From positions 1 to 51,118 of the IMG/VR virus record IMGVR_UViG_3300009706_000001: a stretch of 51,118 bases of DNA, one strand, 5' to 3'. Shown piece by piece: positions 5,253-14,590 of this stretch. The notes under the pieces were generated by a model. The model was not told where the DNA came from. It saw nothing but the letters and a program-made list of their open reading frames with translations, and searched no databases. Position 1 is the stretch's first letter; every line of letters starts with the position of its first letter. The translations under genes and the position numbers were made by a program. Source of the DNA: a virus.

Positions 5253-7461
5253 CGAGACACCGCCAAAGAAGATTGAGCTGGTAGGGCCCGTCACAGACGG
5301 AGAACCCGTAACGACAAAAGCGGATTCTGATAAGAAAGCATTAAAAGAAGCCACGATTGTCACCGAAACCATCAATGCGTATGATACACGACGGCAGTTG
5401 CGCCGTCCGTATGAGGTGCAGTGGTATTTGAACGCGTCTGCGCTGCGGGGATTCCCCGATGTGCGATGGAACGCCGATCTGAGCCGATTAGAGGTCAAAC
5501 GCGAGCCTGCCCACCGGAAACGGTTCAGAATTAACCATATTAAGCCGAAGTATGTGGCGCGTGTCGCCAAATACACCAGGATTCCCCCGAATCCCACGGT
5601 GGTCCCTGCGACAACAGACCGAGAAGACATCTTCAATGCGAATGCCTCGCAAAAGGCTCTTCAGTATTACACCCGGAAGGCGGCGCTGCGCTCGAAGTGG
5701 GTGCAAGCCATGCAATGGGTGCCCCTGACCGGAAAAGCGTTCTGGTCGATACGCTGGGATGAAGATGCCATCTCACATGCTCCAACCAAGCTCGATTCAA
5801 AGCTTGAACCCATCACGGGCGAAGTCGAAGTCGAGTTTTGTTCGGCATTTGAAATACTGCCAGCAGATCCCGGCATTGATATGATGGCGAATCAGCCAGA
5901 AATATTGCGAGTGCGCTTACAGCCCTGTGACGAGATTGAAAAGAAGTATGGCCTAGAGAAGGGAGCGATCCCCGCAGAATCAGGAGACATCGATCTCTTT
6001 TTCTACCAGCGTCAGATTGCCGATCTGGGCACACGGCAACAGGGGATGGCAAGTCGGAGTGCGGTTGATACCGACGACACGTTGCCGACGCATGCGCTGA
6101 TGATTGAGCGATTTATTGCCCCCAATGCCAAATATGAGCATGGTTGTTACATCGTGGTCGCTGGACATCGACTGCTGCACAAGCAGGAATCGATTCCTGG
6201 AAACTTTACGCACCTGACACGGAATCCGTATCCCTTTGTGGAACTCTGCGATGACGCGGCCCCTGGGCAATACTGGCCTGATGCGTTTGTGGAACGCATG
6301 ATTGGCTTGCAGTCGGAATACAACGAATATCGCTCGAAGATGGGCGAGAATCTCGCCATGCACTTCTTCCCGAAGCTCGTGGTGCCCAAGCAGTTGAACC
6401 TCTCAGACGATGCGTATACCTCCGAGGCGGGAGAACGCTTGAACGTGAATTGGATTCCGGGAATCCCTATGCCAATGTTCTTGCAGCCCGCGTCCGTCAT
6501 TGGGGATGCGTGGAATATCCTCCAAATGATTCGGAAGGAGATGGACGATATCACCTTGATCTACCCATCCGCGATGGGCGGTGCAGGTGGTGCATCCTCA
6601 GGATTCCAGACCTCCTTGTTGCAGGAAGCCGCCGATCAAGTCCATGGTCCCACGATCCAACGGAATGCGATGGCGCTGGAGGAAGCCTATGTCAAAGTGC
6701 GGCACTTGATGAAGGAGTTCTACGACGTACCACGTATGGTCTCCATCGCAGGCAGGTCAAACATCCCGGAAATTTATGAATTTTCTCGGGCCACGATTGA
6801 CGAGCATGCCGACATCAGTATCGAACCCGATACGATGATGCCGCAGCTGCGCACCGCCAGGATGGACCAAATTCGTCAGATGTTTACTGAAGGACTCTTT
6901 GGCCCGCCCCCAGATCCCAAAACACAGAAGCGTGTGCAGGACATGCTCCAGATGTCCTTTAGTGAATTCGAAATTGAGCGTGATCAGCGAGATCAGGAAC
7001 AAGCCCAGCTCGAAAACATTACGATGTTGGAAAATGGGCGCTTGCCGAAACCCCAACCGTGGGAAAACCATCAACTCCATTGGGATGCGCACATTGACTT
7101 GTTCAAGTCCACGGAAACAGCATCATGGGAACATACCCAGTGGGCCATGAATGTCTTTCATACCTTAGTGCATCTGTGCTATATCAACCCGGATGACGCC
7201 AAAATGATGAGTCGTGAATTTGGGCTAGAACCGGCGATTATTGAAATGCTGTCCACGATTTTACCTGAGCCTTCTCTTGAACTGGAACCGCCAACCGACC
7301 TAGAAATTCCGCCGTTGTCGACGCAACCTGCCACAACGGTTATTAATAACGATCTACGAATCCCGGTGCGCTACACCGTGAAACGAAATCCTGACACGGG
7401 CCTGATTGAAGGTATTGAACCACAACCGGTCGGGCTGTCTTCTGAAGGAGAAACATCCTAA
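5245..7461 (+). CDS. Portal protein
   Basis: This 738-aa protein lies directly after the terminase, the usual portal position, and its large size is typical of podovirus portals. It has alternating helical and beta segments, conserved-looking Trp/Tyr/Pro-rich blocks (PYPFVELCDDAAPGQYWPDAFVE split around residue 330), and an acidic Pro-rich tail. It forms the dodecameric ring for DNA entry and tail attachment. The ATG at 5245 is preferred over the GTG at 5227 because GGGGAAGGG lies 7 bases upstream. The TAA overlaps the next ATG by one base. Confidence 0.85.
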   Translation: MPDETPPKKIELVGPVTDGEPVTTKADSDKKALKEATIVTETINAYDTRRQLRRPYEVQWYLNASALRGFPDVRWNADLSRLEVKREPAHRKRFRINHIKPKYVARVAKYTRIPPNPTVVPATTDREDIFNANASQKALQYYTRKAALRSKWVQAMQWVPLTGKAFWSIRWDEDAISHAPTKLDSKLEPITGEVEVEFCSAFEILPADPGIDMMANQPEILRVRLQPCDEIEKKYGLEKGAIPAESGDIDLFFYQRQIADLGTRQQGMASRSAVDTDDTLPTHALMIERFIAPNAKYEHGCYIVVAGHRLLHKQESIPGNFTHLTRNPYPFVELCDDAAPGQYWPDAFVERMIGLQSEYNEYRSKMGENLAMHFFPKLVVPKQLNLSDDAYTSEAGERLNVNWIPGIPMPMFLQPASVIGDAWNILQMIRKEMDDITLIYPSAMGGAGGASSGFQTSLLQEAADQVHGPTIQRNAMALEEAYVKVRHLMKEFYDVPRMVSIAGRSNIPEIYEFSRATIDEHADISIEPDTMMPQLRTARMDQIRQMFTEGLFGPPPDPKTQKRVQDMLQMSFSEFEIERDQRDQEQAQLENITMLENGRLPKPQPWENHQLHWDAHIDLFKSTETASWEHTQWAMNVFHTLVHLCYINPDDAKMMSREFGLEPAIIEMLSTILPEPSLELEPPTDLEIPPLSTQPATTVINNDLRIPVRYTVKRNPDTGLIEGIEPQPVGLSSEGETS

Positions 7462-7868
7462 TGGCTCTAAATCCAAAGCGATCTAACGCAGCCGTCGTCG
7501 CGGGTGGCGACGCCGTGTGCGCACTGTTAAACACAGGCTACATTCGTATTTACACGGGAACACAGCCCTCCACGGCAGATACTGCCCTGTCCGGGAATAC
7601 CCTGTTGGCCGAATTGAGATTTGCGTCCACCGCATTTGGATCGTCGTCAAGTGGGGTCTCAACAGCTGGAGCGATTACGTCAGACTCAAGTGCCGATGCC
7701 ACAGGGACGGCGACATGGTTTCGCACACTCAAATCGGATGGCTCATCAGTCGTGTTTGATGGCACGGTCGGCACATCCTCGGCAGATATGGTGTTGAATT
7801 CCGTCGCCATTAGCTCGGGGTCTGCGGTAAGCATCACCGCCTTTACGTATACCGAAAATAAGGGTTAA
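7461..7868 (+). CDS. Small beta-rich virion protein
   Basis: This 135-aa protein is rich in Ser, Thr, Ala and Gly, with the motifs ATWFRTLKSDGSSVVFDGTVG and SVAISSGSAVSI, a pattern I recognise from unnamed virion-associated phage proteins. It overlaps the portal stop by one base, so it is translated from the same message. Likely a head or tail decoration protein; the exact role is unknown. Confidence 0.7.
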   Translation: MALNPKRSNAAVVAGGDAVCALLNTGYIRIYTGTQPSTADTALSGNTLLAELRFASTAFGSSSSGVSTAGAITSDSSADATGTATWFRTLKSDGSSVVFDGTVGTSSADMVLNSVAISSGSAVSITAFTYTENKG

Positions 7869-7874
7869 GAGCGT

Positions 7875-8153
7875 ATGGCCTATAATCCCCCCTCAACACG
7901 ATCATCAGGTGATGCGGTGACGGCAACGATTTGGAATGCCGATGTCGTTGCAAATCCAATTGCCATTTATGCCGGAGCCGTCTCGATCGCAAGTCAAGCG
8001 ACGGGGGATGTGATCGTCGCATCCAGCGCAACACAGCTAGGGCGCATTGCCCCAGGAACATCTGGAAATGTGCTCACCAGTTCAGGCTCTGCGTGGACAT
8101 CGGCTGCCGCAGGCGGAAATGACTTTCTCCAAATTGAAGCGATGGTGGACTAA
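7875..8153 (+). CDS. Small fibre-like virion protein
   Basis: This 92-aa protein contains NVLTSSGSAWTSAAAGG, a motif common in phage tail-fibre and appendage proteins, after a Ser/Thr/Ala-rich body. It follows the previous gene by 6 bases. It is probably a structural appendage protein; the partner is unknown. Confidence 0.65.
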   Translation: MAYNPPSTRSSGDAVTATIWNADVVANPIAIYAGAVSIASQATGDVIVASSATQLGRIAPGTSGNVLTSSGSAWTSAAAGGNDFLQIEAMVD

Positions 8154-8156
8154 CTA

Positions 8157-8525
8157 ATGGCAAATGCGACAGCACTTATCCCGTTCAGCGGCAGCACTCA
8201 AGGGCAAGGTGTCAAGGTCGTCGCGACTTCGACGGCTGGGACACTGATCCACACGACCGGCACTAGCGCCACAATCATCGACCGTTTGTCGATCTGGGCC
8301 TACAACGGGCACTCGGCGGATGTCGTCTTGACGGTCGAGTTCGGCGGGGCCACGGTGCCTGACCAAAACATTGTGCAGACAATTACGGCCAAAACTGGGC
8401 ATACACTTGTCGTGGACGGCCAGATTCTCTTGGGCAATGGAAGCGCCGCCCTCACGGTCAGGGCCTTCGCCGTGACGGGGAATGTGATCGTCCTATCTGG
8501 CTATGTGATGAGAGTGACCCCATGA
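8157..8525 (+). CDS. Small beta-rich virion protein
   Basis: This 122-aa protein is built of predicted beta strands with Thr/Val/Gly alternation and has no Cys or membrane segment. Its N-terminus (MANATALIPFSGSTQGQG) resembles small phage decoration proteins. The last four bases overlap the next start. Function inferred only from composition and neighbours. Confidence 0.65.
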   Translation: MANATALIPFSGSTQGQGVKVVATSTAGTLIHTTGTSATIIDRLSIWAYNGHSADVVLTVEFGGATVPDQNIVQTITAKTGHTLVVDGQILLGNGSAALTVRAFAVTGNVIVLSGYVMRVTP

Positions 8526-8935
8526 AGTCGGGGATAAGTGCGAACCAACTTTGGACGCAACAGCCCGTCGCAAATCGTTTAGTAGAAGTAAATACCAAAA
8601 CGGGCTTCACCGCCGCGGTCAGCGACAAAACAGGCTTCAGCCTCACAGCCGGTAGCTACAGTGTCCTCGAAAGTGCAACGCAGCGAGGCACGGTCTCGTT
8701 AGTTGACGGCACTACCGATATGACAGCGACGGCCACTATCGCATCGGTGAGCCTCACCCAGAGCAAGGAGGGGTATCTGGGGTACGCCTATGGCAATGAC
8801 ACCAATGTGCCTGACGGACAGACCCTCGCGAGAATCGCGATCACCGGCACGACGACGTTGACGATGACGCGGCTGCGGTTCTACGACCCGCTGGGAACAT
8901 GCACGGCTGGCTGGGTGATTCAGGAACTGTTCTGA
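8522..8935 (+). CDS. Small beta-rich virion protein
   Basis: This 137-aa protein is Thr-rich and predicted beta (motifs TGFSLTAGSYSV and GTTTLTMTRLRFYDP). It overlaps both neighbours by a few bases. Likely a virion surface or appendage protein; no named family recognised. Confidence 0.65.
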   Translation: MKSGISANQLWTQQPVANRLVEVNTKTGFTAAVSDKTGFSLTAGSYSVLESATQRGTVSLVDGTTDMTATATIASVSLTQSKEGYLGYAYGNDTNVPDGQTLARIAITGTTTLTMTRLRFYDPLGTCTAGWVIQELF

Positions 8936-9567
8936 TGACGTGGCGGCATTTGTGCTGGTTTCGACTTGACGACGGACAGTGGCTTGGTGAGTGGAGGGGC
9001 CGACTACCGTCACCGCCGACACATCTACTAGCGCAAGTCGGTGATGCGCGAATGATTGGCTTAAATGCGTGGCTACAAGACGCGCAGCGCATGATCACAC
9101 CTGAAGGATCGCCATACGAGACGAATGAACATTGCTGGGATTTGGCGGCGTGGGATGACTGTCCCAACGGGGGTGCGGTGTGCGTGGATGTGACCAAATT
9201 CCATTGGCCGATTGGCGATCAGTATTTCCACCGCTGGGATACCGTCAGTGCGGGAATCGAATCGGCGCAGATGCGGCAATACATTCAAGTGGACCGATCA
9301 CGCCTAGAGATCGACGCAAATCAGAGTTCATCGAGATTTGTTCGGCCAACAATGGAGAAGGCCATAATGGATATTACCGGCACCGCGTTGGAGCCTTTCC
9401 ATGGGTCTATCCACGGTAAATTGACGCTAGAGAACGGTCGTTGGGTGTTGACCGGCGCACCAGCGCACGTCACAGAGGGCATTCAACGTGCGCTCGATGA
9501 CGATGCGGTCGATATACAAGCGGCACTACTGCCGCACGCAGAGAAAGAGAAAGAGCTACTCGCATGA
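8935..9567 (+). CDS. Unknown virion-region protein, Trp-rich
   Basis: This 210-aa protein has many Trp and His residues (WRHLCWF, CWDLAAWDDC, FHWPIGDQYFHRWD). The start at 8935 overlaps the previous stop (TGATG); the frame is open 36 bases further upstream. The C-terminus is charged and helical. There is no recognised family. The position in the structural operon suggests a tail or appendage component. Confidence 0.6.
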   Translation: MTWRHLCWFRLDDGQWLGEWRGRLPSPPTHLLAQVGDARMIGLNAWLQDAQRMITPEGSPYETNEHCWDLAAWDDCPNGGAVCVDVTKFHWPIGDQYFHRWDTVSAGIESAQMRQYIQVDRSRLEIDANQSSSRFVRPTMEKAIMDITGTALEPFHGSIHGKLTLENGRWVLTGAPAHVTEGIQRALDDDAVDIQAALLPHAEKEKELLA

Positions 9568-9749
9568 AAACACAAGCGCAAACCAAAACCAGCGACTATG
9601 TGTGCTACGCGACATGGGTCGGGATCGACGCCGACATGCCAGTTGAGCCTGATTCGAGCTATCTATTTATCGACACGACCAGCGTGTCACCGCCGGTGCA
9701 GGGTGGCGATGTCTATAACCCAGCGACGGACACATGGACGACACCCTGA
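9564..9749 (+). CDS. Small protein with fibre-like C-terminus
   Basis: This 61-aa protein ends in VYNPATDTWTTP, similar to C-terminal ends of small phage tail proteins. The ATGA overlap with the preceding gene supports it. Function unknown. Confidence 0.6.
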   Translation: MKTQAQTKTSDYVCYATWVGIDADMPVEPDSSYLFIDTTSVSPPVQGGDVYNPATDTWTTP

Positions 9750-9780
9750 CGCACGGCAACACCGTTCGTGAACTCGTCTA

Positions 9781-10698
9781 GTGGCAGAAGGAACTGCGGC
9801 TGTCGGCACCTCGACTCGGGCACTATTTGATACCGCCCGATTAAACGAATTTAAACTTGACGCGCAAGGGTTTGGACTTCCCGCCTTAGCGGCGACAGGC
9901 ATCAATGCAGCGACACATGGCACCGTCGGGCTCACCACCGCCGCATCCAGTGTCAGTGGCACAGGGCTAGGGACATTTAGTGCGACCGCCGCACTGACGG
10001 GCGCCGCTGCCAGTCTCGCAGGGACTGCTGTAGAGACCTTTAGTGCCTCTGGAGCCCTGACGACCTCGGCGGCGATCCTTGCCGGGACAGGCCTTGAAAC
10101 CTTTAGTGCCACAGGCGCGCTCACAGGGGCCGCATCGTCGCTTGACATTATATCATCAACAGGGTATAATGCTGTTGTCGCACTTGACTCAAGTGCGTCT
10201 ATTGTAGCGGCAACGGGAACCACTACCGCAGCATCAAGACGGCAGCAAGGTGGACACAATGTTGTCGATCTTGCCGGATACACCAAGTTTGTCAACCGCG
10301 GCAACGCGATCCTTGAAGAACTTGGCCAACCACCAGCCGGAACGGGAGCCACAACCCCCGTTATCGATCCAGTCCCCACAGTAGCGACACCCGCGTTAGA
10401 TTACCGAGACGTTCTCGCACAATCGATTGCGCGGGTCAAGCTGAAAACGGTGGTTGTGCCACCGTTACAGGTGAAGGGCAAACACTGGGCGCAAGGGCGC
10501 GTTGCGCAAACGACAGACCCGATCTGGCTAAGTGCAACCGGGACGAATCAGTTCGAATTTGATTTCTCCCTGGAGTCCGCTCCCAGCAGTGTTGCGATCA
10601 CAGGCACAGTGGATATCTATTACAAGCAACGGCGTCAAGAAGACGCCATGCTAAAAGAATTTATTGTGAACGAACTCTACGGGGCACGCGTAGCCTAG
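9781..10698 (+). CDS. Repeat-containing virion protein
   Basis: This 305-aa protein starts with GTG at 9781. Residues 60-121 are three imperfect 21-aa repeats rich in Gly, Ala, Ser and Thr (core ETFSATGALTGAAS), coded at about 9958-10146. The C-terminal 120 residues are a distinct beta-rich domain. There is no clear ribosome site, so the start is uncertain. The repeat-plus-globular layout suggests an elongated appendage or fibre protein; this is an inference. Confidence 0.7.
   Translation: MAEGTAAVGTSTRALFDTARLNEFKLDAQGFGLPALAATGINAATHGTVGLTTAASSVSGTGLGTFSATAALTGAAASLAGTAVETFSASGALTTSAAILAGTGLETFSATGALTGAASSLDIISSTGYNAVVALDSSASIVAATGTTTAASRRQQGGHNVVDLAGYTKFVNRGNAILEELGQPPAGTGATTPVIDPVPTVATPALDYRDVLAQSIARVKLKTVVVPPLQVKGKHWAQGRVAQTTDPIWLSATGTNQFEFDFSLESAPSSVAITGTVDIYYKQRRQEDAMLKEFIVNELYGARVA
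9958..10146 (+). repeat. Three degenerate 63-bp in-frame repeats
   Basis: Each unit encodes about 21 residues around the core TFSATGALT. The DNA copies have diverged, so the repeats are mainly visible in the protein. Confidence 0.7.
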
Positions 10699-10842
10699 CC
10701 GAGCCCCGGCGTAAGTCCAGGTCAGTGGCATCATCCTGACAGACTTTCCCCACCTTTCGATGATGTCCCTCCTTAGTGGCCGCGCAGCCAGAGGATGGGT
10801 TTCTAGCACGGCGTGTTCTTCGCCACTAGCTCGCGTTTTTGT

Positions 10843-11847
10843 ATGTCTGATGTAATTAGCACTCCCGATTCGTTGCAACCCTCAACCATTGACTTCAACT
10901 CACTCCATGAGAAAGCAATGGAACATATGGCAGATCCGACAGCGGATACGGCGGAACCGCTCCAGGATGTTGCCACATCTGCACCCTCTGACCTCCCGGA
11001 TTCGGCACTTGCAGGCACACCGACTGTAACCGGATCTCATGATCAAGTTGTAGATATTCCTGACGATGCGCTTGTGCGTGTCAAAATTGATGGCGTCGAA
11101 GAAACCGTCCCCTACGCGGAATACAAGGGCGGGATTCAACGAGAAGCTGCGTTTACGAGACGTATGCAAACGCTGTCCCAACAGCGTCAGGAAGCGGAAC
11201 AGGTGTTTACGCAGCGGGCTGCTGAACTCCAGCGACAGGCAGAAATGATTGCCTATGCGCAGGAGCAAATGCAAACCGCTGCTCGTCCAACAAAGGACGT
11301 GACATCGGAGAAACCATCTGATCCAAATGAGATTGCCACGCTCGGAGAAGTACAGCAATCACTCGCCGCGTTTCAGCAACAGCTCTCGACACAGCAAACT
11401 CAGCAGCAGCAGCAATTTATGTCGCAGTTGCAGAACGCTGGGCAAGAGCTGAAGAATGAACAGATTCAACAGGCTGATGCGCATCGATTTACGGCTGGAC
11501 TTAATGCGACGTTGGAAAAGGATGATTATAAATTTCTGCGGGATGTTATTCCCTACGCAGAAGAATCTATTCGATACCAAGTTGCACAGCTTGACCCACA
11601 GTCTATTGACCAAGCCATTGACTACACAGAAACAGTGGCGAAGGAATGGTCTGATCGGGTACGGGCTACAAGTACGGATCACATCAAACGGCAAGAGGTC
11701 GCGAAGGCCCGTGCCAAAATGGGACCACCATCTGGTTCGCCTGTTCCCCCATCTGAGCAAACCAAACCCGGAAGTTTTATGCGGAAGGATGGCAAGCTTG
11801 ATTGGAAGAGTTTGGAACAGCGAGCTGCTGCTTACCTTGACAACTAA
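10843..11847 (+). CDS. Scaffolding protein (putative)
   Basis: A 334-aa acidic, helical protein directly before the major capsid gene, the usual scaffold position. It has a disordered acidic N-terminus, a VKIDGVEETVPYAEY segment near residue 80, a long Gln-rich coiled coil (about residues 95-210) and a C-terminal basic helix (KLDWKSLEQRAAAYL) of the kind that contacts coat protein. It shapes the prohead and is then lost. The ATG at 10843 is chosen; a GTG at 10813 in the same frame is also possible, and neither has a strong ribosome site. Confidence 0.8.
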   Translation: MSDVISTPDSLQPSTIDFNSLHEKAMEHMADPTADTAEPLQDVATSAPSDLPDSALAGTPTVTGSHDQVVDIPDDALVRVKIDGVEETVPYAEYKGGIQREAAFTRRMQTLSQQRQEAEQVFTQRAAELQRQAEMIAYAQEQMQTAARPTKDVTSEKPSDPNEIATLGEVQQSLAAFQQQLSTQQTQQQQQFMSQLQNAGQELKNEQIQQADAHRFTAGLNATLEKDDYKFLRDVIPYAEESIRYQVAQLDPQSIDQAIDYTETVAKEWSDRVRATSTDHIKRQEVAKARAKMGPPSGSPVPPSEQTKPGSFMRKDGKLDWKSLEQRAAAYLDN

Positions 11848-11891
11848 GGTTGTCTATCGTGCGAACCGTGTTCGCGTGGAGTTTATAAATT

Positions 11892-13130
11892 ATGGCATTT
11901 GATTATACTGCCGCAACCCCGATTCTAAAAGAGGTCTACCTGCCCGCGTTGCAGGAGATGCTCAACAATGCGACCCCACTTCTCAAGGCGATTGAGAAAG
12001 ATATTACCCCGGTCGAAGGTGGCAACTTTGTTGTCGCGGTGCACCGGACGCGAAACAACGCAGCGGCGATCGGAAAGTCCGAAGGCGCGACGTTGCCGAC
12101 TGCCGGTCAGCAGGGCTTTGTGAGGGCGGTCGTTCCCGTGAAGCAGCTCTATTCGAGAATTAACGTCTCCGGCAAGGCGATTGCCGCGACGAAGTCCAAC
12201 AAGGGCGCATTCTTGAAGGCGCTGGAAGCCGAAATGAAGTATGTCATGACGGATACCAAGCGTGGGATCAACCGTCAGCTCAACGGTGACGGCACGGGCG
12301 CGTTGGCCTACTGGACCGGCGCCGATAACGCGACGCCAGCGCCAGTGGATGACGGTCTTGGCAATGGCACCACACAGCTGCCCACGGGCGCACTGACGTG
12401 CGATCTCATTGACGCGTCGGATAACGCGACAGTCTTGGGTAATTCCATCGTAGTTACGCGTGGGGCGGTCTCCACGGCCACCACGTCCGTCACCTGGACA
12501 GGGACTGTCTCTGGCTCAGCAGATGGCGATTACTTGGTGCTGGAAGATACGCTTGGCAACGAGATGACCGGCCTCCAGGCCGTCATTAGTGCATCGAACC
12601 CAACCCTCTTGGCTGGGGGCTTGCACGGCTTGCCGGTGGCGACCTACCCCGATTGGAAGGCCGTCATTCTCGGAAGCGATGCGAGTAAGCAGGACTTGAG
12701 TTTCCCGCTGATTCAGCAGTTGGTGAGTCGAATCATCACCGAGTCGAACATCGACGAATCGGATTTGAAGATGTTCCATGTGCATCCGGCCATGCGCGAC
12801 ACGTATGTCAAGCTGTGCCAGGATGAGCGTGTCTTCTACAACGTCATGAAGCTGGACGGTGGCTGGGAAGCGGTGACCTACAACGGGAAGCCGATCGTAG
12901 CTGACGTGCAGTGCCGACGCAATGCGATCTTTGCGATTACCCCAAGCTCGCTGAGCTTGGCACAGATGGCGCCACTCGACTTTATGGATAAGGACGGGTC
13001 GGTCTTCTACCGCATCAGTGGTGGCGACGTGGACGCCTACGGCGCAACCGCGTTTGTTTATCAGGAACTGATGTGCAAGGCGCGGAACCAGAATGGTGCG
13101 CTGCTCGGTATCAACGAGGTCTGGAGCTAA
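11892..13130 (+). CDS. Major capsid protein
   Basis: This 412-aa protein follows the scaffold gene. It has a helical N-terminus (PILKEVYLPALQEML), a VVAVHRTRNNAAAIGKSEGATLP segment (split motif near residue 50) typical of HK97-fold phage coats, and a beta-rich middle that may be an inserted domain (residues 145-215). It forms the icosahedral shell. The gene is GC-rich compared with its neighbours and followed by a strong hairpin, as expected for a highly expressed coat gene. Confidence 0.85.
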   Translation: MAFDYTAATPILKEVYLPALQEMLNNATPLLKAIEKDITPVEGGNFVVAVHRTRNNAAAIGKSEGATLPTAGQQGFVRAVVPVKQLYSRINVSGKAIAATKSNKGAFLKALEAEMKYVMTDTKRGINRQLNGDGTGALAYWTGADNATPAPVDDGLGNGTTQLPTGALTCDLIDASDNATVLGNSIVVTRGAVSTATTSVTWTGTVSGSADGDYLVLEDTLGNEMTGLQAVISASNPTLLAGGLHGLPVATYPDWKAVILGSDASKQDLSFPLIQQLVSRIITESNIDESDLKMFHVHPAMRDTYVKLCQDERVFYNVMKLDGGWEAVTYNGKPIVADVQCRRNAIFAITPSSLSLAQMAPLDFMDKDGSVFYRISGGDVDAYGATAFVYQELMCKARNQNGALLGINEVWS

Positions 13131-13145
13131 TCCTCCACTCTCTTC

Positions 13146-13176
13146 TGAAGGAAGGGGCTAACCCCCCCTTCCTTCA
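13146..13176 (+). terminator. Strong hairpin after the major capsid gene
   Basis: TGAAGGAAGGGG pairs perfectly with CCCCTTCCTTCA (12 bp, 7-base loop). The tail is CT-rich without a T tract, so it may protect or process the capsid mRNA or terminate only weakly. Confidence 0.7.
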
Positions 13177-13199
13177 TTCCTTCCTACAGGAGATTCCGA

Positions 13200-13598
13200 A
13201 TGGCAAATGCAAAAGCACTCAAACTTCCTCGATCAGAACGAGGAGATTTTACCGCGGCAGCGGCAGCAACGACGCTCACCGCTGGCGATTCTGGCAAGAC
13301 CTTCGCGTGGAATCACGCGACGGCGCTTCTCTTCACACTCCCGGCAGTGCAGAAATCACAGAAAGGTATTTTTTATCACTTTATTGTGAACATTGCCGCG
13401 ACGAGTGGCACGGGGCATGGGGTCTCTCCAGCCTCCGTTGACAAAATTATTGCTCCAGGTGTCACGGCGACAGATGATAAAGACATCTACTTTGCGACCG
13501 CGGCAGATTACGTGGGTGATGGATTTACGTTGATCAGCGATGGCACAGATGGGTGGTATATCCAATCCCAGAATGGCACGATCGTACAGGAGTCGTAA
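13200..13598 (+). CDS. Putative head decoration or stabilisation protein
   Basis: A 132-aa protein directly after the capsid gene, with an AGGAG ribosome site 7 bases before the ATG. It is beta-rich with an N-terminal extension (MANAKALKLPRSERGDFTAAA). The aromatic-rich middle and the ending DGWYIQSQNGT resemble small capsid-associated phage proteins. It is flanked by hairpins on both sides, so it may be expressed at a level of its own. The role is inferred from position. Confidence 0.65.
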   Translation: MANAKALKLPRSERGDFTAAAAATTLTAGDSGKTFAWNHATALLFTLPAVQKSQKGIFYHFIVNIAATSGTGHGVSPASVDKIIAPGVTATDDKDIYFATAADYVGDGFTLISDGTDGWYIQSQNGTIVQES

Positions 13599-13607
13599 GA
13601 CTGAGGT

Positions 13608-13639
13608 GGGGTGGGCCGTAGGGTCCACTCCATTTTTTT
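13608..13639 (+). terminator. Intrinsic terminator after the decoration gene
   Basis: A 10-bp stem (13608-13617 with 13622-13631, including two G-T wobbles, loop GTAG) is followed by A and seven T. It would reduce transcription into the tail genes downstream. Confidence 0.85.
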
Positions 13640-13654
13640 CGAGGAGGGACACGC

Positions 13655-14206
13655 ATGTATACCGTTCCGGCAGGATTTACGAAGCGTCTTGAACACGAGT
13701 TTCAAGGGAGAATACGCTTACGATGGAGTTCGGCGCAATCAGAATTTCAAGTTGAACAACGGGTTCGGCGTGGCGCACATGATGGGCCTATACGCAGCAG
13801 TAAAGACGATGCCGGGATTCGCCAACGCGATGGATACCTCTATTTATTTAGTATACGACCAGGGACAAAAATGCCGTGCCCGCGGTGTGCACAAGATTTA
13901 TCCGTGCCGGTTGCGGAGATTCGAGAAATCTCGTGTGCGTCCTGCAAATTACACGGACGCGAACATCGCGTGATTGCGGGGTATTTCCCTCTCAATGACA
14001 CGTTGATTGAGCATCTCAAAAAACTGGACCCTGAACGTGGAGCCTCACAACGGCTGAATGCACGGGTCTTAGCCAACAACTTGGCACACCAATCACGCTT
14101 GGGACAGTCAGTAGTAAACGACACATCAGACAAACTACGCGATGATTTTTCCCGCATTGCCGGAATTCCCCAGGTGGGGTATACCGGGAAAGAGTTTCGA
14201 GGCTAA
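13655..14206 (+). CDS. Zinc-ribbon protein in the head-tail region
   Basis: This 183-aa protein begins MYTVPAGFTKRLEHEF and carries a CPRC...CASC zinc ribbon at about residues 74-97. A GAGGAGGGA ribosome site precedes the start. I recognise this layout (basic N-terminus with Trp/Arg block, then ribbon) from unnamed phage proteins located near the capsid gene. It could be a head-completion or connector factor; the function is not established. Confidence 0.7.
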   Translation: MYTVPAGFTKRLEHEFQGRIRLRWSSAQSEFQVEQRVRRGAHDGPIRSSKDDAGIRQRDGYLYLFSIRPGTKMPCPRCAQDLSVPVAEIREISCASCKLHGREHRVIAGYFPLNDTLIEHLKKLDPERGASQRLNARVLANNLAHQSRLGQSVVNDTSDKLRDDFSRIAGIPQVGYTGKEFRG

Positions 14207-14209
14207 TCC

Positions 14210-14584
14210 ATGTCAGCATTTATCAATCTTATTGGGCTCAATCATAAAAAGGCCTATGGCCGTGAACGATTGACTCCAAACAACTCAGTGGTGTCCCCCA
14301 CAACGGCGACCATTGATAACGTGATTGCCGGAAGCGCGGTCATGACGAGTACGGATGGCGCCTCGCAAGGTCTTCCCCCGTATGGCGGGAAAGGGCTTTC
14401 CGCGCTCGTGTATTCCAGTGGAGCCATCTACCTCACGTTTGAAGGAACGACGCCGTCCGCGTCGGTTGGGACGCCCCTGGCCGCAGGGGACATCGTGTTG
14501 CTGGAAGGCTATGAGAACATCAAGAAATTGAAGATTTTCGCCGCCTCCTCGATTCCCGTCGAAATCACCTACTTCAAAGAGTAA
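14210..14584 (+). CDS. Small beta-rich virion protein
   Basis: A 124-aa protein whose C-terminal half (GDIVLLEGYENIKKLKIFAAS) is typical of small phage structural proteins. It lies 3 bases after the zinc-ribbon gene and 6 before the adaptor gene. Likely a head or connector component. Confidence 0.65.
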   Translation: MSAFINLIGLNHKKAYGRERLTPNNSVVSPTTATIDNVIAGSAVMTSTDGASQGLPPYGGKGLSALVYSSGAIYLTFEGTTPSASVGTPLAAGDIVLLEGYENIKKLKIFAASSIPVEITYFKE

Positions 14585-14590
14585 GGTCCG

